A stretch of DNA of 53,730 nt from Actinomycetes bacterium (lineage in GTDB: Bacteria; Actinomycetota; Acidimicrobiia; Acidimicrobiales; SZUA-35), in contig JAAETV010000533.1 of assembly GCA_024227975.1 (NCBI GenBank), forward strand, positions 1 through 53,730, read 5' to 3'. A model generated the notes under the pieces. It saw only the letters and a list, made by a program, of their open reading frames with translations. It ran no database searches and was not told the DNA's origin. A program made the position numbers and the translations under genes. Position 1 is the stretch's first letter, and each line of letters starts with the position of its first letter. Shown here piece by piece: positions 16,859 through 24,459 of this stretch.

Positions 16859-17014
16859 TCACCCCTTTCGCGGCATGAGCCGCATCTCAGCTTGTTTGGC
16901 TTGTTTGTTCTGTTCGTCTTGTGCAGCAAGGCGGGCCTTGGTCCGCCGGTACCAGATGGCGGCGCTGCCGACCACGATGTAGAGCAGGACGATCGATCCG
17001 ATGAGCTCGGCCAT
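16859..17014 (-). CDS. Single-span membrane microprotein (51 aa) directly after amt
   Basis: A 51-residue peptide: an N-terminal hydrophobic helix (IGSIVLLYIVVGSAAIWY) followed by a strongly basic, Gln-rich tail (RRTKARLAAQDEQNKQAKQ) that should lie in the cytoplasm. GGAGGCTGGAG sits just before the ATG, and the gene starts 15 bases after the amt stop. Its layout recalls small transporter-associated peptides, but no family is recognised. Confidence 0.7.
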   Translation of the reverse strand: MAELIGSIVLLYIVVGSAAIWYRRTKARLAAQDEQNKQAKQAEMRLMPRKG

Positions 17015-17029
17015 GGCTCCAGCCTCCCG

Positions 17030-18478
17030 CTAGGCGGGGGCTTCTCCCGTCGCCAAGGCATGTCCGGTGACCTCCTGGTAGGCCTCCATGAGGTACGGGG
17101 CCGCTGGCACCTCTGAGCCGTCGGGAAGGACGATCTGCTCGTCGGCGTGAGCGAACTCGGGGAAGAAGTCGATGTCGTACTCGACCTTGTCCAGGCCGAT
17201 GAGCTCTACCTCGGGCGGTACCCGGAGCAGGTTGGCCTTCTTGAGGAGCCACGCCACGACATAGCCCGGGATGAAGCCCAGTGGGAAGAACGTGGCGATT
17301 CCGATGAGCTGCCCGAGGAGGCTCGAGTCGACTCCGACGCCCTCGTTGCCGAGCCCGGTCGGGAACCCGGCGGCGAATATGCCGACGTATAGCAAGCCCA
17401 GGAAGCCACAAGCGCCGTGCACGGCGACCGCACCGACCGCATCGTCGATACGGGCCCGTTTCTCTAGTGCTGAACCGACCCAGAAGGCGAATGCTCCACC
17501 GAAGGCGGAGAGTAGATAGACCAGCGACGGGCTGTAGATGTCGGCCCCAGCCGACACGGTGATCACACCGGCCAGCCCTCCCGACAGGGTCCAGAACGGG
17601 TCGCCCTTGGAGACGAAGTATCCGCCGGTGAACCCGCCAGCGAACCCGATCGTGATCGTGAATGTGATGGCCGACAAGGTGGCGGGTGAGAAGTAGATGT
17701 TGGCCCAGCCTGGGAATGTGGTCGATTGGATCACCAGGCAGGCGGAGTAGAAAGCATAGAACCCGGTGAAGATCAGCATGAGTCCGAGCAGGGTGAGATG
17801 GGTGTTGTGGGGCTTGAAGGCCCTCGCCGATCCATCAGGGCCGAACTTGCCCAGTCGTGGCCCGAGATTGAGTAGCACCCCGAGGGTGAAGGCACCGGCT
17901 ACACCATGAACGACACCCGAGGCAATGGAATCGTGGAACCCGAAGTGGATCACCATCCAGCCGCCGGCGCTCCAACCCCAGGCCGCGTCGAGGATCCAGA
18001 CGGCCGAGCCGAGCACGGCGGCGAGAAGCAGGTAGGCCGAGACCCTGGCTCGTTCGATGATCGCCCCCGACATGATCGACGCGGTCGTCCATGAGAACAG
18101 GAGGAAGGCGGCCCAGAACACGCCACTGATATTGTCACCGAGGTTCGGGCCGAGATTGGCGTCCCACGGCACTGTCGACGCACAGAAGGCGCCGTAGAAG
18201 CTGTCGCTGGTGGCCGACGGGAGGAACCCCTCCTGGAAGCACCCGTAGACCCACCATCCGAAGTAGTAGAACGTCGGGGTGACCACGGCGATGGTCATGA
18301 TGTTCTTGATTGTCGTCGCCATGACGTTCTTGCGTCGGCTGGCACCCGCTTCGTACGACATGAAGCCGACATGGATCAGCCACATGAACACGACGGTCCA
18401 GAAGTAGTACTGCTCGGCGAGGATCGCGCTGTCGAGTGCCAGCGCGTCTTCGACGCCGGCTTGTGCTAGTAGTCCCAC
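17030..18478 (-). CDS. amt: Ammonium / methylammonium transporter (Amt family)
   Basis: A 482-residue polytopic protein with about eleven transmembrane helices. The twin histidines of the Amt pore are present: H191 (GVVHGVAGAF) and H354 (AVHGACGFLG). The early block GASRRKNVMATTIKN is the expected first-loop motif. The C-terminal tail is cytoplasmic and longer than in simple Amt proteins, ending PYLMEAYQEVTG. A GTG start at 18478 is preceded by GGGGGAC. Amt proteins move ammonium and often methylammonium, which fits the amine-catabolic genes on both sides. The promoter holds a copy of the shared palindrome (18517-18533). Four tiny membrane-protein genes follow in the same operon. Confidence 0.95.
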   Translation of the reverse strand: MGLLAQAGVEDALALDSAILAEQYYFWTVVFMWLIHVGFMSYEAGASRRKNVMATTIKNIMTIAVVTPTFYYFGWWVYGCFQEGFLPSATSDSFYGAFCASTVPWDANLGPNLGDNISGVFWAAFLLFSWTTASIMSGAIIERARVSAYLLLAAVLGSAVWILDAAWGWSAGGWMVIHFGFHDSIASGVVHGVAGAFTLGVLLNLGPRLGKFGPDGSARAFKPHNTHLTLLGLMLIFTGFYAFYSACLVIQSTTFPGWANIYFSPATLSAITFTITIGFAGGFTGGYFVSKGDPFWTLSGGLAGVITVSAGADIYSPSLVYLLSAFGGAFAFWVGSALEKRARIDDAVGAVAVHGACGFLGLLYVGIFAAGFPTGLGNEGVGVDSSLLGQLIGIATFFPLGFIPGYVVAWLLKKANLLRVPPEVELIGLDKVEYDIDFFPEFAHADEQIVLPDGSEVPAAPYLMEAYQEVTGHALATGEAPA

Positions 18479-18516
18479 GTAGTCCCCCTACGACTAGCTC
18501 TTGTATGTCTACCCAT

Positions 18517-18533
18517 GGTGAAAGTTGTTCACC
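18517..18533. promoter_or_regulatory. Palindromic operator, site 2 (amt promoter)
   Basis: GGTGAA-AGTTG-TTCACC is a perfect 6-bp inverted repeat with a 5-bp centre, 39 bases upstream of the amt start. It has the same half-site and spacing as the palindromes at 8602 and 22371 (GTRAA-N5-TTYAC). Position close to the start favours repression, but activation cannot be excluded. Confidence 0.7.
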
Positions 18534-18692
18534 GTAGTGGGGCGGACTCTAGCAGCATGGTCTGTTGGCTGTCCAGGGTGACCTGGGTTTCTGCCTCTAG
18601 CTGGGTGCTGTCGGGGGCAGCTCCCCCTTGCGTCGTGTTGCCCAGGCGTGGCTACTATGCCCCGATGCGACTGTCTTCGGGAAGGAGGCCGG

Positions 18693-18911
18693 GTGGGCCT
18701 CATCATGCTCTTCGACGCCCAGACCAGTTCGATCATGTTGCTGAGCCTGTTGGGGGCTCTCGGCTTGACCTACTGGGAATGTCGCCAGCACGAGCTGGGG
18801 ATTCAGCGGACACTGTGGTGGCTCAGCCTGGTCTTGCTCATCCACGTCCCTGGGTACCTCGCCCTCCGAGTGTGGACCGCCTGGGGTCATGAACGAGTCA
18901 TCAATGAGTGA
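18693..18911 (+). CDS. Small two-helix membrane protein (72 aa)
   Basis: A 72-residue protein with two hydrophobic segments (SSIMLLSLLGALGLTY and LWWLSLVLLIHVPGYLAL) joined by a polar loop containing Cys and His (WECRQHELG). GAAGGAGG lies just before the GTG at 18693; an ATG at 18705 is a second choice. No family is recognised. It is divergent from amt and overlaps the start of the following PepSY-like gene, so the two form a small operon. Confidence 0.65.
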   Translation: MGLIMLFDAQTSSIMLLSLLGALGLTYWECRQHELGIQRTLWWLSLVLLIHVPGYLALRVWTAWGHERVINE

Positions 18912-19296
18912 GCCCGATGGCCCGAGCGACACCGAGCTGGTAGCCGCTCCGCCCGGCCGCGGGTTTGCTCAGCGGCTCAGCGGGATCTCGCGTCCGGCCA
19001 AGACACTGATCGTGCTCGGCACGGTGCTCGTCATCCTGGCGCTTACCGGGTTCCTGCAGGCCGATCGTGACTTGGAGATCACCAGCGAGCAAGCGGTAGA
19101 GATCGCGCGCCCCGAGATCGAGTTCGAGCCGGGCCAGACAACGGTCCGCCTCGTGAGGCAGGGCGCCGGACTCAGCCCGGTGTGGGCTGTCTCGTTCGCG
19201 GTCGAGGCCGAGAACGTCGACGGCTTCGTGCGCCTGTCGGTCGTCCGGATCGACGCGCGCAGCGGCGAGGTCCTCGAGGTCGTTCACGAGAAGTGA
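18904..19296 (+). CDS. Membrane-anchored PepSY-like domain protein
   Basis: About 130 residues: a polar N-terminus, one transmembrane helix (TLIVLGTVLVILALTGFL, about residues 34-51) and an exported C-terminal domain. The domain begins with ITSEQAVEIARPEI and ends with VVRIDARSGEVLEVVHE, the layout of a PepSY domain (helix, then strands, with a final Asp-x-x-(T/S)-G-x-(V/I) turn). PepSY domains often inhibit or bind proteases or act as sensor domains. An ATG at 18889 is an alternative start. The role is unknown; a hairpin pair lies just after the stop. Confidence 0.65.
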   Translation: MSEPDGPSDTELVAAPPGRGFAQRLSGISRPAKTLIVLGTVLVILALTGFLQADRDLEITSEQAVEIARPEIEFEPGQTTVRLVRQGAGLSPVWAVSFAVEAENVDGFVRLSVVRIDARSGEVLEVVHEK

Positions 19297-19343
19297 GCGG
19301 TCCGACTCATAGTCGTTGTCCCATAGGAAGAGCCTTCAGCGGA

Positions 19344-19385
19344 GGAGTTGCGCAGCAACTCCCGAAGGACCGCCTCCGGCGGTCC
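19344..19385 (-). terminator. Double hairpin after mgsC (module 2), related to the hairpin at 11092
   Basis: Two perfect 8-bp stems with 3-nt loops stand side by side: 19367-19385 (GGACCGCC/TCC/GGCGGTCC on the plus strand) and 19344-19362 (GGAGTTGC/GCA/GCAACTCC). They begin 4 bases after the mgsC stop on its strand, so a terminator or 3'-end stabilising role is likely, though there is no long U run. Read in the mgsC direction, the first hairpin matches the one after the module 1 amidotransferase, differing by a compensating A-T to C-G pair. Confidence 0.55.
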
Positions 19386-19388
19386 GAC

Positions 19389-20705
19389 TCAGTCCTGACC
19401 GGGGATCCAGCTGGTGCCGGCTAGCGGCACCCTGGCCATGGCCGCCGCTTCCACGGTGAGGGCGGCGAGATCCTCTGGCTCGAGGTTGTTGACGTGTGAT
19501 TTGCCGCAGGCCCGGGCCAGCGTCTGGGTCTCGAGGGTGAGCACATCGAGGTAGTTGGTCAGCCGTCGGCCGGCTAGGACCGGGTCGAGGCGGGCTGACA
19601 GTTCGGGATCCTGGGTGGAGATGCCCGCAGGGTCGGTCCCGTCTTGATAGTCCTCGAAGTACCCAGCGGCCGAGCCTTGCTCCCGGTACTCGTCGTCGAG
19701 GGCCGGGTCGTTGTCGCCGAGGGCGATCAGGGCCGCCGTGCCGATCGAGACGGCGTCGGCCCCGAGGGCCAGGGCCTTGGCCACATCAGCTCCGGAGCGG
19801 ATGCCACCGGCGGCGATGAGCTTGACCTCACGGTGGACGCCGAGCTCTTGCAGAGCCCGGACGGCTTCGGGAATGGCGGCGATGGTCGGGATGCCGACAT
19901 GCTCGATGAACACGTCCTGTGTCGCCGCCGTTCCCCCCTGCATGCCGTCGACGACCACGGCGTCAGCCCCCGCCTTCACCGCCAGGGCGGTGTCGTAGTA
20001 GGGCCGGGCGGCGCCAACCTTGATGTACACCGGGACCTGCCAGTCGACGATCTCCCTCAGCTCGATGATCTTGATCTCGAGGTCGTCGGGTCCGGTCCAG
20101 TCGGGATGGCGACAGGCTGAGCGCTGGTCGATGCCCTCGGGGAGGGTTCGCATCTCGGCCACCCGCTCGGTGATCTTCTGGCCTAGGAGCATGCCGCCCC
20201 CTCCGGGCTTGGCTCCCTGGCCGACGACGATCTCGATGGCGTCGGCCTTGCGCAGGTCGATCGGGTTCATCCCGTAGCGGGAGGGGAGGACCTGGTAGAC
20301 GAGGGTTGCCGACTGGCCCCGCTCCTCGGGGGTCATGCCACCGTCTCCGGTCGTTGTCGAGGTCCCGGCCGCCGTCGCCCCCCGACCAAGTGCCTCCTTG
20401 GCAGTGGCCGACAATGAGCCGAAGCTCATGCCGGCGATCGTGATCGGGATGTCGAGTTTCACCGGTCGTTCGGCATTGGCTGCGCCGATGACCACATCGG
20501 TGCCGCACGCTTCGCGATAGCCCTCCAGCGGGTAGCGAGACATCGACGCCCCGAGGAGGACCAAGTCGTCGAACGTCGGTAGCTTCCGTTTCGCCCCGAA
20601 GCCCCGGATCCGGTATACGCCAGTGTTGGCCGCCCGTTGGATCTCGGCGATGGTGTTCCGATCGAACGTGTACGACTCCCTCAGGTTCCACCCCTCGCGG
20701 CTCAC
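19389..20705 (-). CDS. mgsC: FMN glutamate-synthase-like subunit lacking the Cys cluster (MgsC-like), module 2
   Basis: A 438-residue paralogue of the protein at 12006. The FMN barrel blocks are kept: ITIAGMSFGSLSATAKEALG, GDGGMTPEERGQ, GQGAKPGGGGMLLGQK, VVVDGMQGGTAATQD and AAGGIRSGADVAKALALGA. Where the first copy has three cysteines, this one has DYQDGTDPAGISTQD with none, so it should carry FMN but no iron-sulphur cluster. That suits an enzyme with no net redox change, such as N-methylglutamate synthase (glutamate plus methylamine gives N-methylglutamate plus ammonia). A GTG start overlaps the mgsB stop by 4 bp. Naming as MgsC is by neighbourhood and family. Confidence 0.85.
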   Translation of the reverse strand: MSREGWNLRESYTFDRNTIAEIQRAANTGVYRIRGFGAKRKLPTFDDLVLLGASMSRYPLEGYREACGTDVVIGAANAERPVKLDIPITIAGMSFGSLSATAKEALGRGATAAGTSTTTGDGGMTPEERGQSATLVYQVLPSRYGMNPIDLRKADAIEIVVGQGAKPGGGGMLLGQKITERVAEMRTLPEGIDQRSACRHPDWTGPDDLEIKIIELREIVDWQVPVYIKVGAARPYYDTALAVKAGADAVVVDGMQGGTAATQDVFIEHVGIPTIAAIPEAVRALQELGVHREVKLIAAGGIRSGADVAKALALGADAVSIGTAALIALGDNDPALDDEYREQGSAAGYFEDYQDGTDPAGISTQDPELSARLDPVLAGRRLTNYLDVLTLETQTLARACGKSHVNNLEPEDLAALTVEAAAMARVPLAGTSWIPGQD

Positions 20706-21409
20706 CTTGATACTCCTCTCGCTGCGGCCACTGCGGCATCGACGTCGTCAGGGTGGAAGTTGTACAGCTCCCTGGCCGATCCATAGCGGGTGAAGTCGGA
20801 CGGGTCGGCATCCATGGCCGCGGCGGCCAGGAGGTGGTGCAGGATTTCGATGTGCTCGGGCCGCATCTCCTTTGACACGCAGTCGGCCCCGAGCGATTCC
20901 ACGTCGCCCCTGACGAAGATCACCGTTTCGTAGAGCGAGTCGCCGAGGTCGGCGGCGGCGTCACCGAGGACGACCAGGTTGCCCGACTGGGCCAAGAAAG
21001 CGCTCATGTGACCGACATCGCCCCCGACGACGATGTCTACCCCCTTCATCGAGATGCCGCAGCGGCCACCGGCGTTGCCCTCGATGACCACCAAGCCTCC
21101 GCAGCCCGAGGCTCCAGCCGACATCGTTGCGCTGCCGGTGACGTGCACCTTGCCCGACATGATGTTCTCGGCCAACCCGGTCCCAGCATCGCCGCTGACA
21201 CGAACCGTTCCCCGCTGGTGCATACCGGCGCAGTAGTAGCCGACTGACCCGTCGATCTCAACGGTGATGCCGCTATCGATGCCGGCCGCCAGGGCGTGGG
21301 CCCCACGCGGGTTCAGTAGAGCGAACGAGCCGGCATCTGCCTCGTGCAGCATCTTGTTGGTCTGGCGGAGCGAGGTCTCCGCCAGGTCGATGATGGTCGT
21401 ATCGGTCAC
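20702..21409 (-). CDS. mgsB: GXGXG-domain subunit (MgsB-like), module 2
   Basis: A 235-residue beta-helix protein with repeated Gly motifs (GSVGYYCAGMHQRGTVRVSG, AENIMSGKVHVTG, GCGGLVVIEGNAGGRCGI, a VDIVVGGDVGHM segment and AADLGDSLYETVIFVRG). This is the glutamate synthase C-terminal domain as a separate subunit. It starts with GTG overlapping the mgsA stop and ends overlapping mgsC, so the three subunits are translationally coupled. It lacks the N-terminal 30-45 residues seen in the module 1 copy. It has no known catalytic residues; a structural or channel role is known for the family. Confidence 0.85.
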   Translation of the reverse strand: MTDTTIIDLAETSLRQTNKMLHEADAGSFALLNPRGAHALAAGIDSGITVEIDGSVGYYCAGMHQRGTVRVSGDAGTGLAENIMSGKVHVTGSATMSAGASGCGGLVVIEGNAGGRCGISMKGVDIVVGGDVGHMSAFLAQSGNLVVLGDAAADLGDSLYETVIFVRGDVESLGADCVSKEMRPEHIEILHHLLAAAAMDADPSDFTRYGSARELYNFHPDDVDAAVAAARGVSR

Positions 21410-22305
21410 GCCGCGAGGCTCCAGGTGTAGATGCGGGCCGGCTCGGGGGCCCAGACAGTGGCATGGGTGACGTCGGGCAGCTGGGCCAGGGCCCGGTACT
21501 CCGACGACATGGCCACCCAGTCGTCGGTCTCGGCAACGACCGCTGGCTTGCATGCGATTGGGTCACGCAGGATGGCGAAGCCGCTCTCGATCCCGATGGC
21601 GAACGTGTAGAAGCCGTCGAGGTCGTCGAGGGCGGCCGTCAGTGCTTCATTGATCGTGTCTCCCTCCCGGAGGCGCCACGACAGATAGCCGGCGGCGACC
21701 TCGGAGTCGTTCTCGGTCTGGAACGACTCACCATGCTTGATCAGCTGGCGGCGGAGCTGGTTGTGGTTCGACAGTGAGCCATTGTGGACCAGACAGGTGT
21801 CGGCCCCGGTTGCGAAAGGGTGGGAACCGTTGGTGGTTACCGCCGACTCGGTGGCCATCCGGGTGTGGGCAATGGCGTGGGTACCCGTCCGGGTGGCGAG
21901 GTCGTACCGCTCGGCCACGAGATCGGGGTCACCGACCGACTTGTATAGCTCGATGTGGGTCCCGTGGCCCAGCACGTCTACGTCGGCGACATTGTCGATG
22001 ATCCACTGGCGGGCCAATCGGCCGTCGCCCGTTGTGTCCAACACGGCGTGATCGAGTAATGGCCGCACGATGACCTCGGCCTGGAGCACCGTTTCGAGCT
22101 CGGCCGCCGTCGGCCCCCAATCGAGCGTCTGGCCTTCGGCCAGCACGGTGAGCCGGGTGTGACCGGGGGTTCCCTCGTCGTAGACGGCGAATCCAGCGCT
22201 GTCGGGGCCCCGGTCCCTCATCTCGTGGAGCATCGCAGCAGTGAGGCGGCCGAGTTCCCCTCGATGCCGATCCGTCTTCAAGAACAGGCCAACTATGCCG
22301 CACAT
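21406..22305 (-). CDS. mgsA: Class II glutamine amidotransferase subunit (MgsA-like), module 2
   Basis: A 299-residue Ntn glutaminase-like protein beginning MCGIVGLFLKTD, with Cys2 as nucleophile, then RGPDSAGFAVY, IAHTRMATES and CLVHNGSLSNH. In N-methylglutamate synthase this subunit is thought to handle the gamma-glutamyl amide donor and hand the amine to the FMN subunit. It is first of the mgsABC operon, divergent from gmaS, with a -35 / operator / -10 arrangement between them (22363-22393). It is about as long as the module 1 copy, but the two are clearly diverged, which argues against recent duplication. Confidence 0.88.
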   Translation of the reverse strand: MCGIVGLFLKTDRHRGELGRLTAAMLHEMRDRGPDSAGFAVYDEGTPGHTRLTVLAEGQTLDWGPTAAELETVLQAEVIVRPLLDHAVLDTTGDGRLARQWIIDNVADVDVLGHGTHIELYKSVGDPDLVAERYDLATRTGTHAIAHTRMATESAVTTNGSHPFATGADTCLVHNGSLSNHNQLRRQLIKHGESFQTENDSEVAAGYLSWRLREGDTINEALTAALDDLDGFYTFAIGIESGFAILRDPIACKPAVVAETDDWVAMSSEYRALAQLPDVTHATVWAPEPARIYTWSLAA

Positions 22306-22362
22306 CTCGCCTCCCGCAGGTCCGTCTGGTGTTTGGCCTGGTTGCGCAGTCTACCGAGTCCT

Positions 22363-22393
22363 TTGACACAGGTAAAGATCCTTCACCTATAGT
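22363..22393 (+). promoter_or_regulatory. gmaS promoter with palindromic operator, site 3
   Basis: TTGACA (22363-22368) and TATAGT (22388-22393) are near-consensus sigma-70-type boxes with a 19-bp spacer. The spacer is filled by GGTAAA-GATCC-TTCACC (22371-22387), a 17-bp imperfect palindrome of the GTRAA-N5-TTYAC type also found at 8602 and 18517. A bound protein could either block polymerase or, given the long spacer, distort it as activators of long-spacer promoters do. The divergent mgsA gene starts only about 60 bases away and may share control. Confidence 0.7.
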
Positions 22394-22450
22394 AGTGGCT
22401 CCTGGGGAACTCGGTCAGCCGAGGAAGGCGAGAGAGAGGGGAGGCCCATC

Positions 22451-23809
22451 GTGGGTTCCATCGAAGAGATCCGGACCAAGGCCGAAGCCGATGGGGTCGA
22501 GTTCATCTACGCCATGTTCGTGGAGATGCACGGCAAGCCGTGCGCCAAACTCGTGCCCATCGCCAGCCTCGAGGGCCTCATGACCGACGGCGCCGGCTTC
22601 GCCGGGTTCGCCGCCGGTCCCATCGGGCAGGACCCATCGCATCCCGACATCCTGGCCCTGCCCGATCCGGCGTCGTACACCCAACTGCCGTGGCAGCCGG
22701 ATGTTGCCGCCATGCAGTGCGACCCGACCGTCGAGGGGGAGCCCTGGCCCTACGCACCGCGGATCATCTTGGGGCAGGCCATCGACAAATTGGCCGAGCG
22801 CAACCTCGTGCTGAAGGCCGGCGTCGAGGCCGAGTACTCGCTCGTGGTCCGCAACGACGATGGCACGATCTCGGTAGCCGACGAGCGAGACGTCGGTCCG
22901 CTGCCCTGCTATGACGCCCGTGGTCTGACCCGCATGCTCGACCATCTCACCGCCGTCTCCAAGAACCTCGATGCCATGGGGTGGGGCAACTACGCCAACG
23001 ACCACGAGGACGCCAACGGTCAGTACGAGCAGAATTGGCAATACGCCGACGCCATCACGACCGCCGACCGTCTCATCTTGTTCCGGCTCATGATCCACAC
23101 CCTGGCTGAGCGGCAAGGTCGCTACGCCACGTTCATGCCCAAGCCCTTCTCGGACAAGACCGGCAATGGCCTCCACCTCCACATCAGCCTGTGGACCGCC
23201 GACACCGACGAGCCCCTGTTCGTCGGTACCGGCGACGACTCCAAGGGCCTCGGCCTCAGCGAGTTGGCCTACCAGTTCATCGGTGGGTTGGTGACACACG
23301 CCCGGGCTCTTGTCGCCGTCACCAACCCGATTGCCAATTCCTACAAGCGGATGGGGGTCGGCGCTCCGACCTCGGGCGCCACCTGGGCTCCGGCCTATGC
23401 CGCCTATGGAGGCAACAACCGCACCCAGATGATCCGCATCCCGGAGCCGGACCGGATCGAGCTGCGGTTGGGTGACGGTGCGGCCAACCCATACCTGGCC
23501 CTTGCCGCAGTGCTGGCGTGTGGTCTGGATGGCATCGACAACGCCATCGATCCCGGTGAGCCGAATCGAGACAATCTCTACGCCCTCGCGGCCGAGGAGG
23601 TCGCCGCTCGCGGCATCGAGGTCCTGCCGCCGACGTTGCTGCACGCGGTCGACAACCTAGCGACCAACGACGTGCTCGGCGCCGGCCTGGGCATGACCTC
23701 TGATGGGCCATACCGGGACTACTACGTGAGGGTCAAGCGAGACGAGTTCATGGCCCACCATCAAGAGGTCACCGCGGGCGAGGTCGATCAGTACCTCACG
23801 ATGTTCTGA
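22451..23809 (+). CDS. gmaS: Gamma-glutamylmethylamide synthetase-like glutamine synthetase (type III/GlnT family), module 2
   Basis: A 452-residue glutamine synthetase-fold ligase. The N-terminal block FVEMHGKPCAKLVPI, then QLPWQPDVAAMQCD, then KAGVEAEYSLV, NDHEDANGQYEQNW, TFMPKPFSDKTGNGLHLHIS and RIELRLGDGAANPYLALAA are as expected for the GlnT/GmaS clade. The reaction would join methylamine to glutamate with ATP. The GTG start at 22451 follows GAGGGGAGG. It is divergent from mgsABC and followed after 11 bases by an XRE-cupin regulator, so this is the more canonical of the two modules. Glutamine synthesis from ammonia remains possible without assay. Confidence 0.88.
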   Translation: MGSIEEIRTKAEADGVEFIYAMFVEMHGKPCAKLVPIASLEGLMTDGAGFAGFAAGPIGQDPSHPDILALPDPASYTQLPWQPDVAAMQCDPTVEGEPWPYAPRIILGQAIDKLAERNLVLKAGVEAEYSLVVRNDDGTISVADERDVGPLPCYDARGLTRMLDHLTAVSKNLDAMGWGNYANDHEDANGQYEQNWQYADAITTADRLILFRLMIHTLAERQGRYATFMPKPFSDKTGNGLHLHISLWTADTDEPLFVGTGDDSKGLGLSELAYQFIGGLVTHARALVAVTNPIANSYKRMGVGAPTSGATWAPAYAAYGGNNRTQMIRIPEPDRIELRLGDGAANPYLALAAVLACGLDGIDNAIDPGEPNRDNLYALAAEEVAARGIEVLPPTLLHAVDNLATNDVLGAGLGMTSDGPYRDYYVRVKRDEFMAHHQEVTAGEVDQYLTMF

Positions 23810-23820
23810 GGAAACGACCC

Positions 23821-24423
23821 ATGGGCGCTGAGCCGGCGAAGCTCACAGCGGACGAGGTCACCAGGACAATCGCGCAGCGGGTACGTGAGCTGCGCCTGGG
23901 ACTCGGGCTCTCCATGGAACGGTTCGCCGAGCGGGCAGGTATGTCGCTGGGGATGCTGTCGAAGATCGAGAACGCCCATACCTCGCCGAGCCTGTCGACG
24001 CTGACCAACCTGGCCAATGCAGCCGGGGTTCCGTTCACCGCCTTCTTCCGTGGGCTCGACGAGGAGCACGATGCCGTCATCGTCCCTGCTGGGCAAGGGC
24101 TCGACATCGTCCACGAGGGAAGCAACGACGGCCGTCGCTACCAGGACTTGGGGTCGCTACGCGGCCCCCTGCGTGAGATCGAGCCTGTGCTCGTCACCAT
24201 CACAGAGCCGAACGAGGTGTTCCCCCTCTTCCAACATGGTGGCGTTGAGCTGATCTACATCGTGCGCGGGGCCGTTGAGTACGGCTACGGCTCAAACCGC
24301 TACGTCCTTCGCACTGGCGACACCATGCACATTCGCGGCGAGGTGGCCCACGGCCCAACGGCCCTCATCGAGCTACCTCTCCAATTCCTGTCGTTGAAGG
24401 TGCACCCCCTGCCCGAGGCATAG
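23821..24423 (+). CDS. XRE-family regulator with C-terminal cupin sensor domain
   Basis: A 200-residue protein: helix-turn-helix of the XRE type at about residues 13-72 (VRELRLGLGLSMERFAERAG, then MSLGMLSKIENAHTSP and LSTLTNLANAAG), and a cupin_2 domain at about 125-198 with the usual FPLFQHGGVELIYIVRG and LRTGDTMHIRGEVAHGP motifs. Such regulators sense a small metabolite or metal-bound ligand in the cupin barrel and bind palindromic DNA as dimers. It is co-transcribed with gmaS (11-base gap). It is convergent with a close paralogue at 24460. It is a prime candidate for binding the GTRAA-N5-TTYAC sites. Confidence 0.9.
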   Translation: MGAEPAKLTADEVTRTIAQRVRELRLGLGLSMERFAERAGMSLGMLSKIENAHTSPSLSTLTNLANAAGVPFTAFFRGLDEEHDAVIVPAGQGLDIVHEGSNDGRRYQDLGSLRGPLREIEPVLVTITEPNEVFPLFQHGGVELIYIVRGAVEYGYGSNRYVLRTGDTMHIRGEVAHGPTALIELPLQFLSLKVHPLPEA

Positions 24424-24459
24424 GACCGGTCGACAACTATCGGTGGGCGGCCAAGGGGT

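Noticed and set aside
22415..23644. Long minus-strand open frame over gmaS
   Set aside because: Low-complexity Gly/Val-rich translation without motifs, covered by the glutamine synthetase-like gene.
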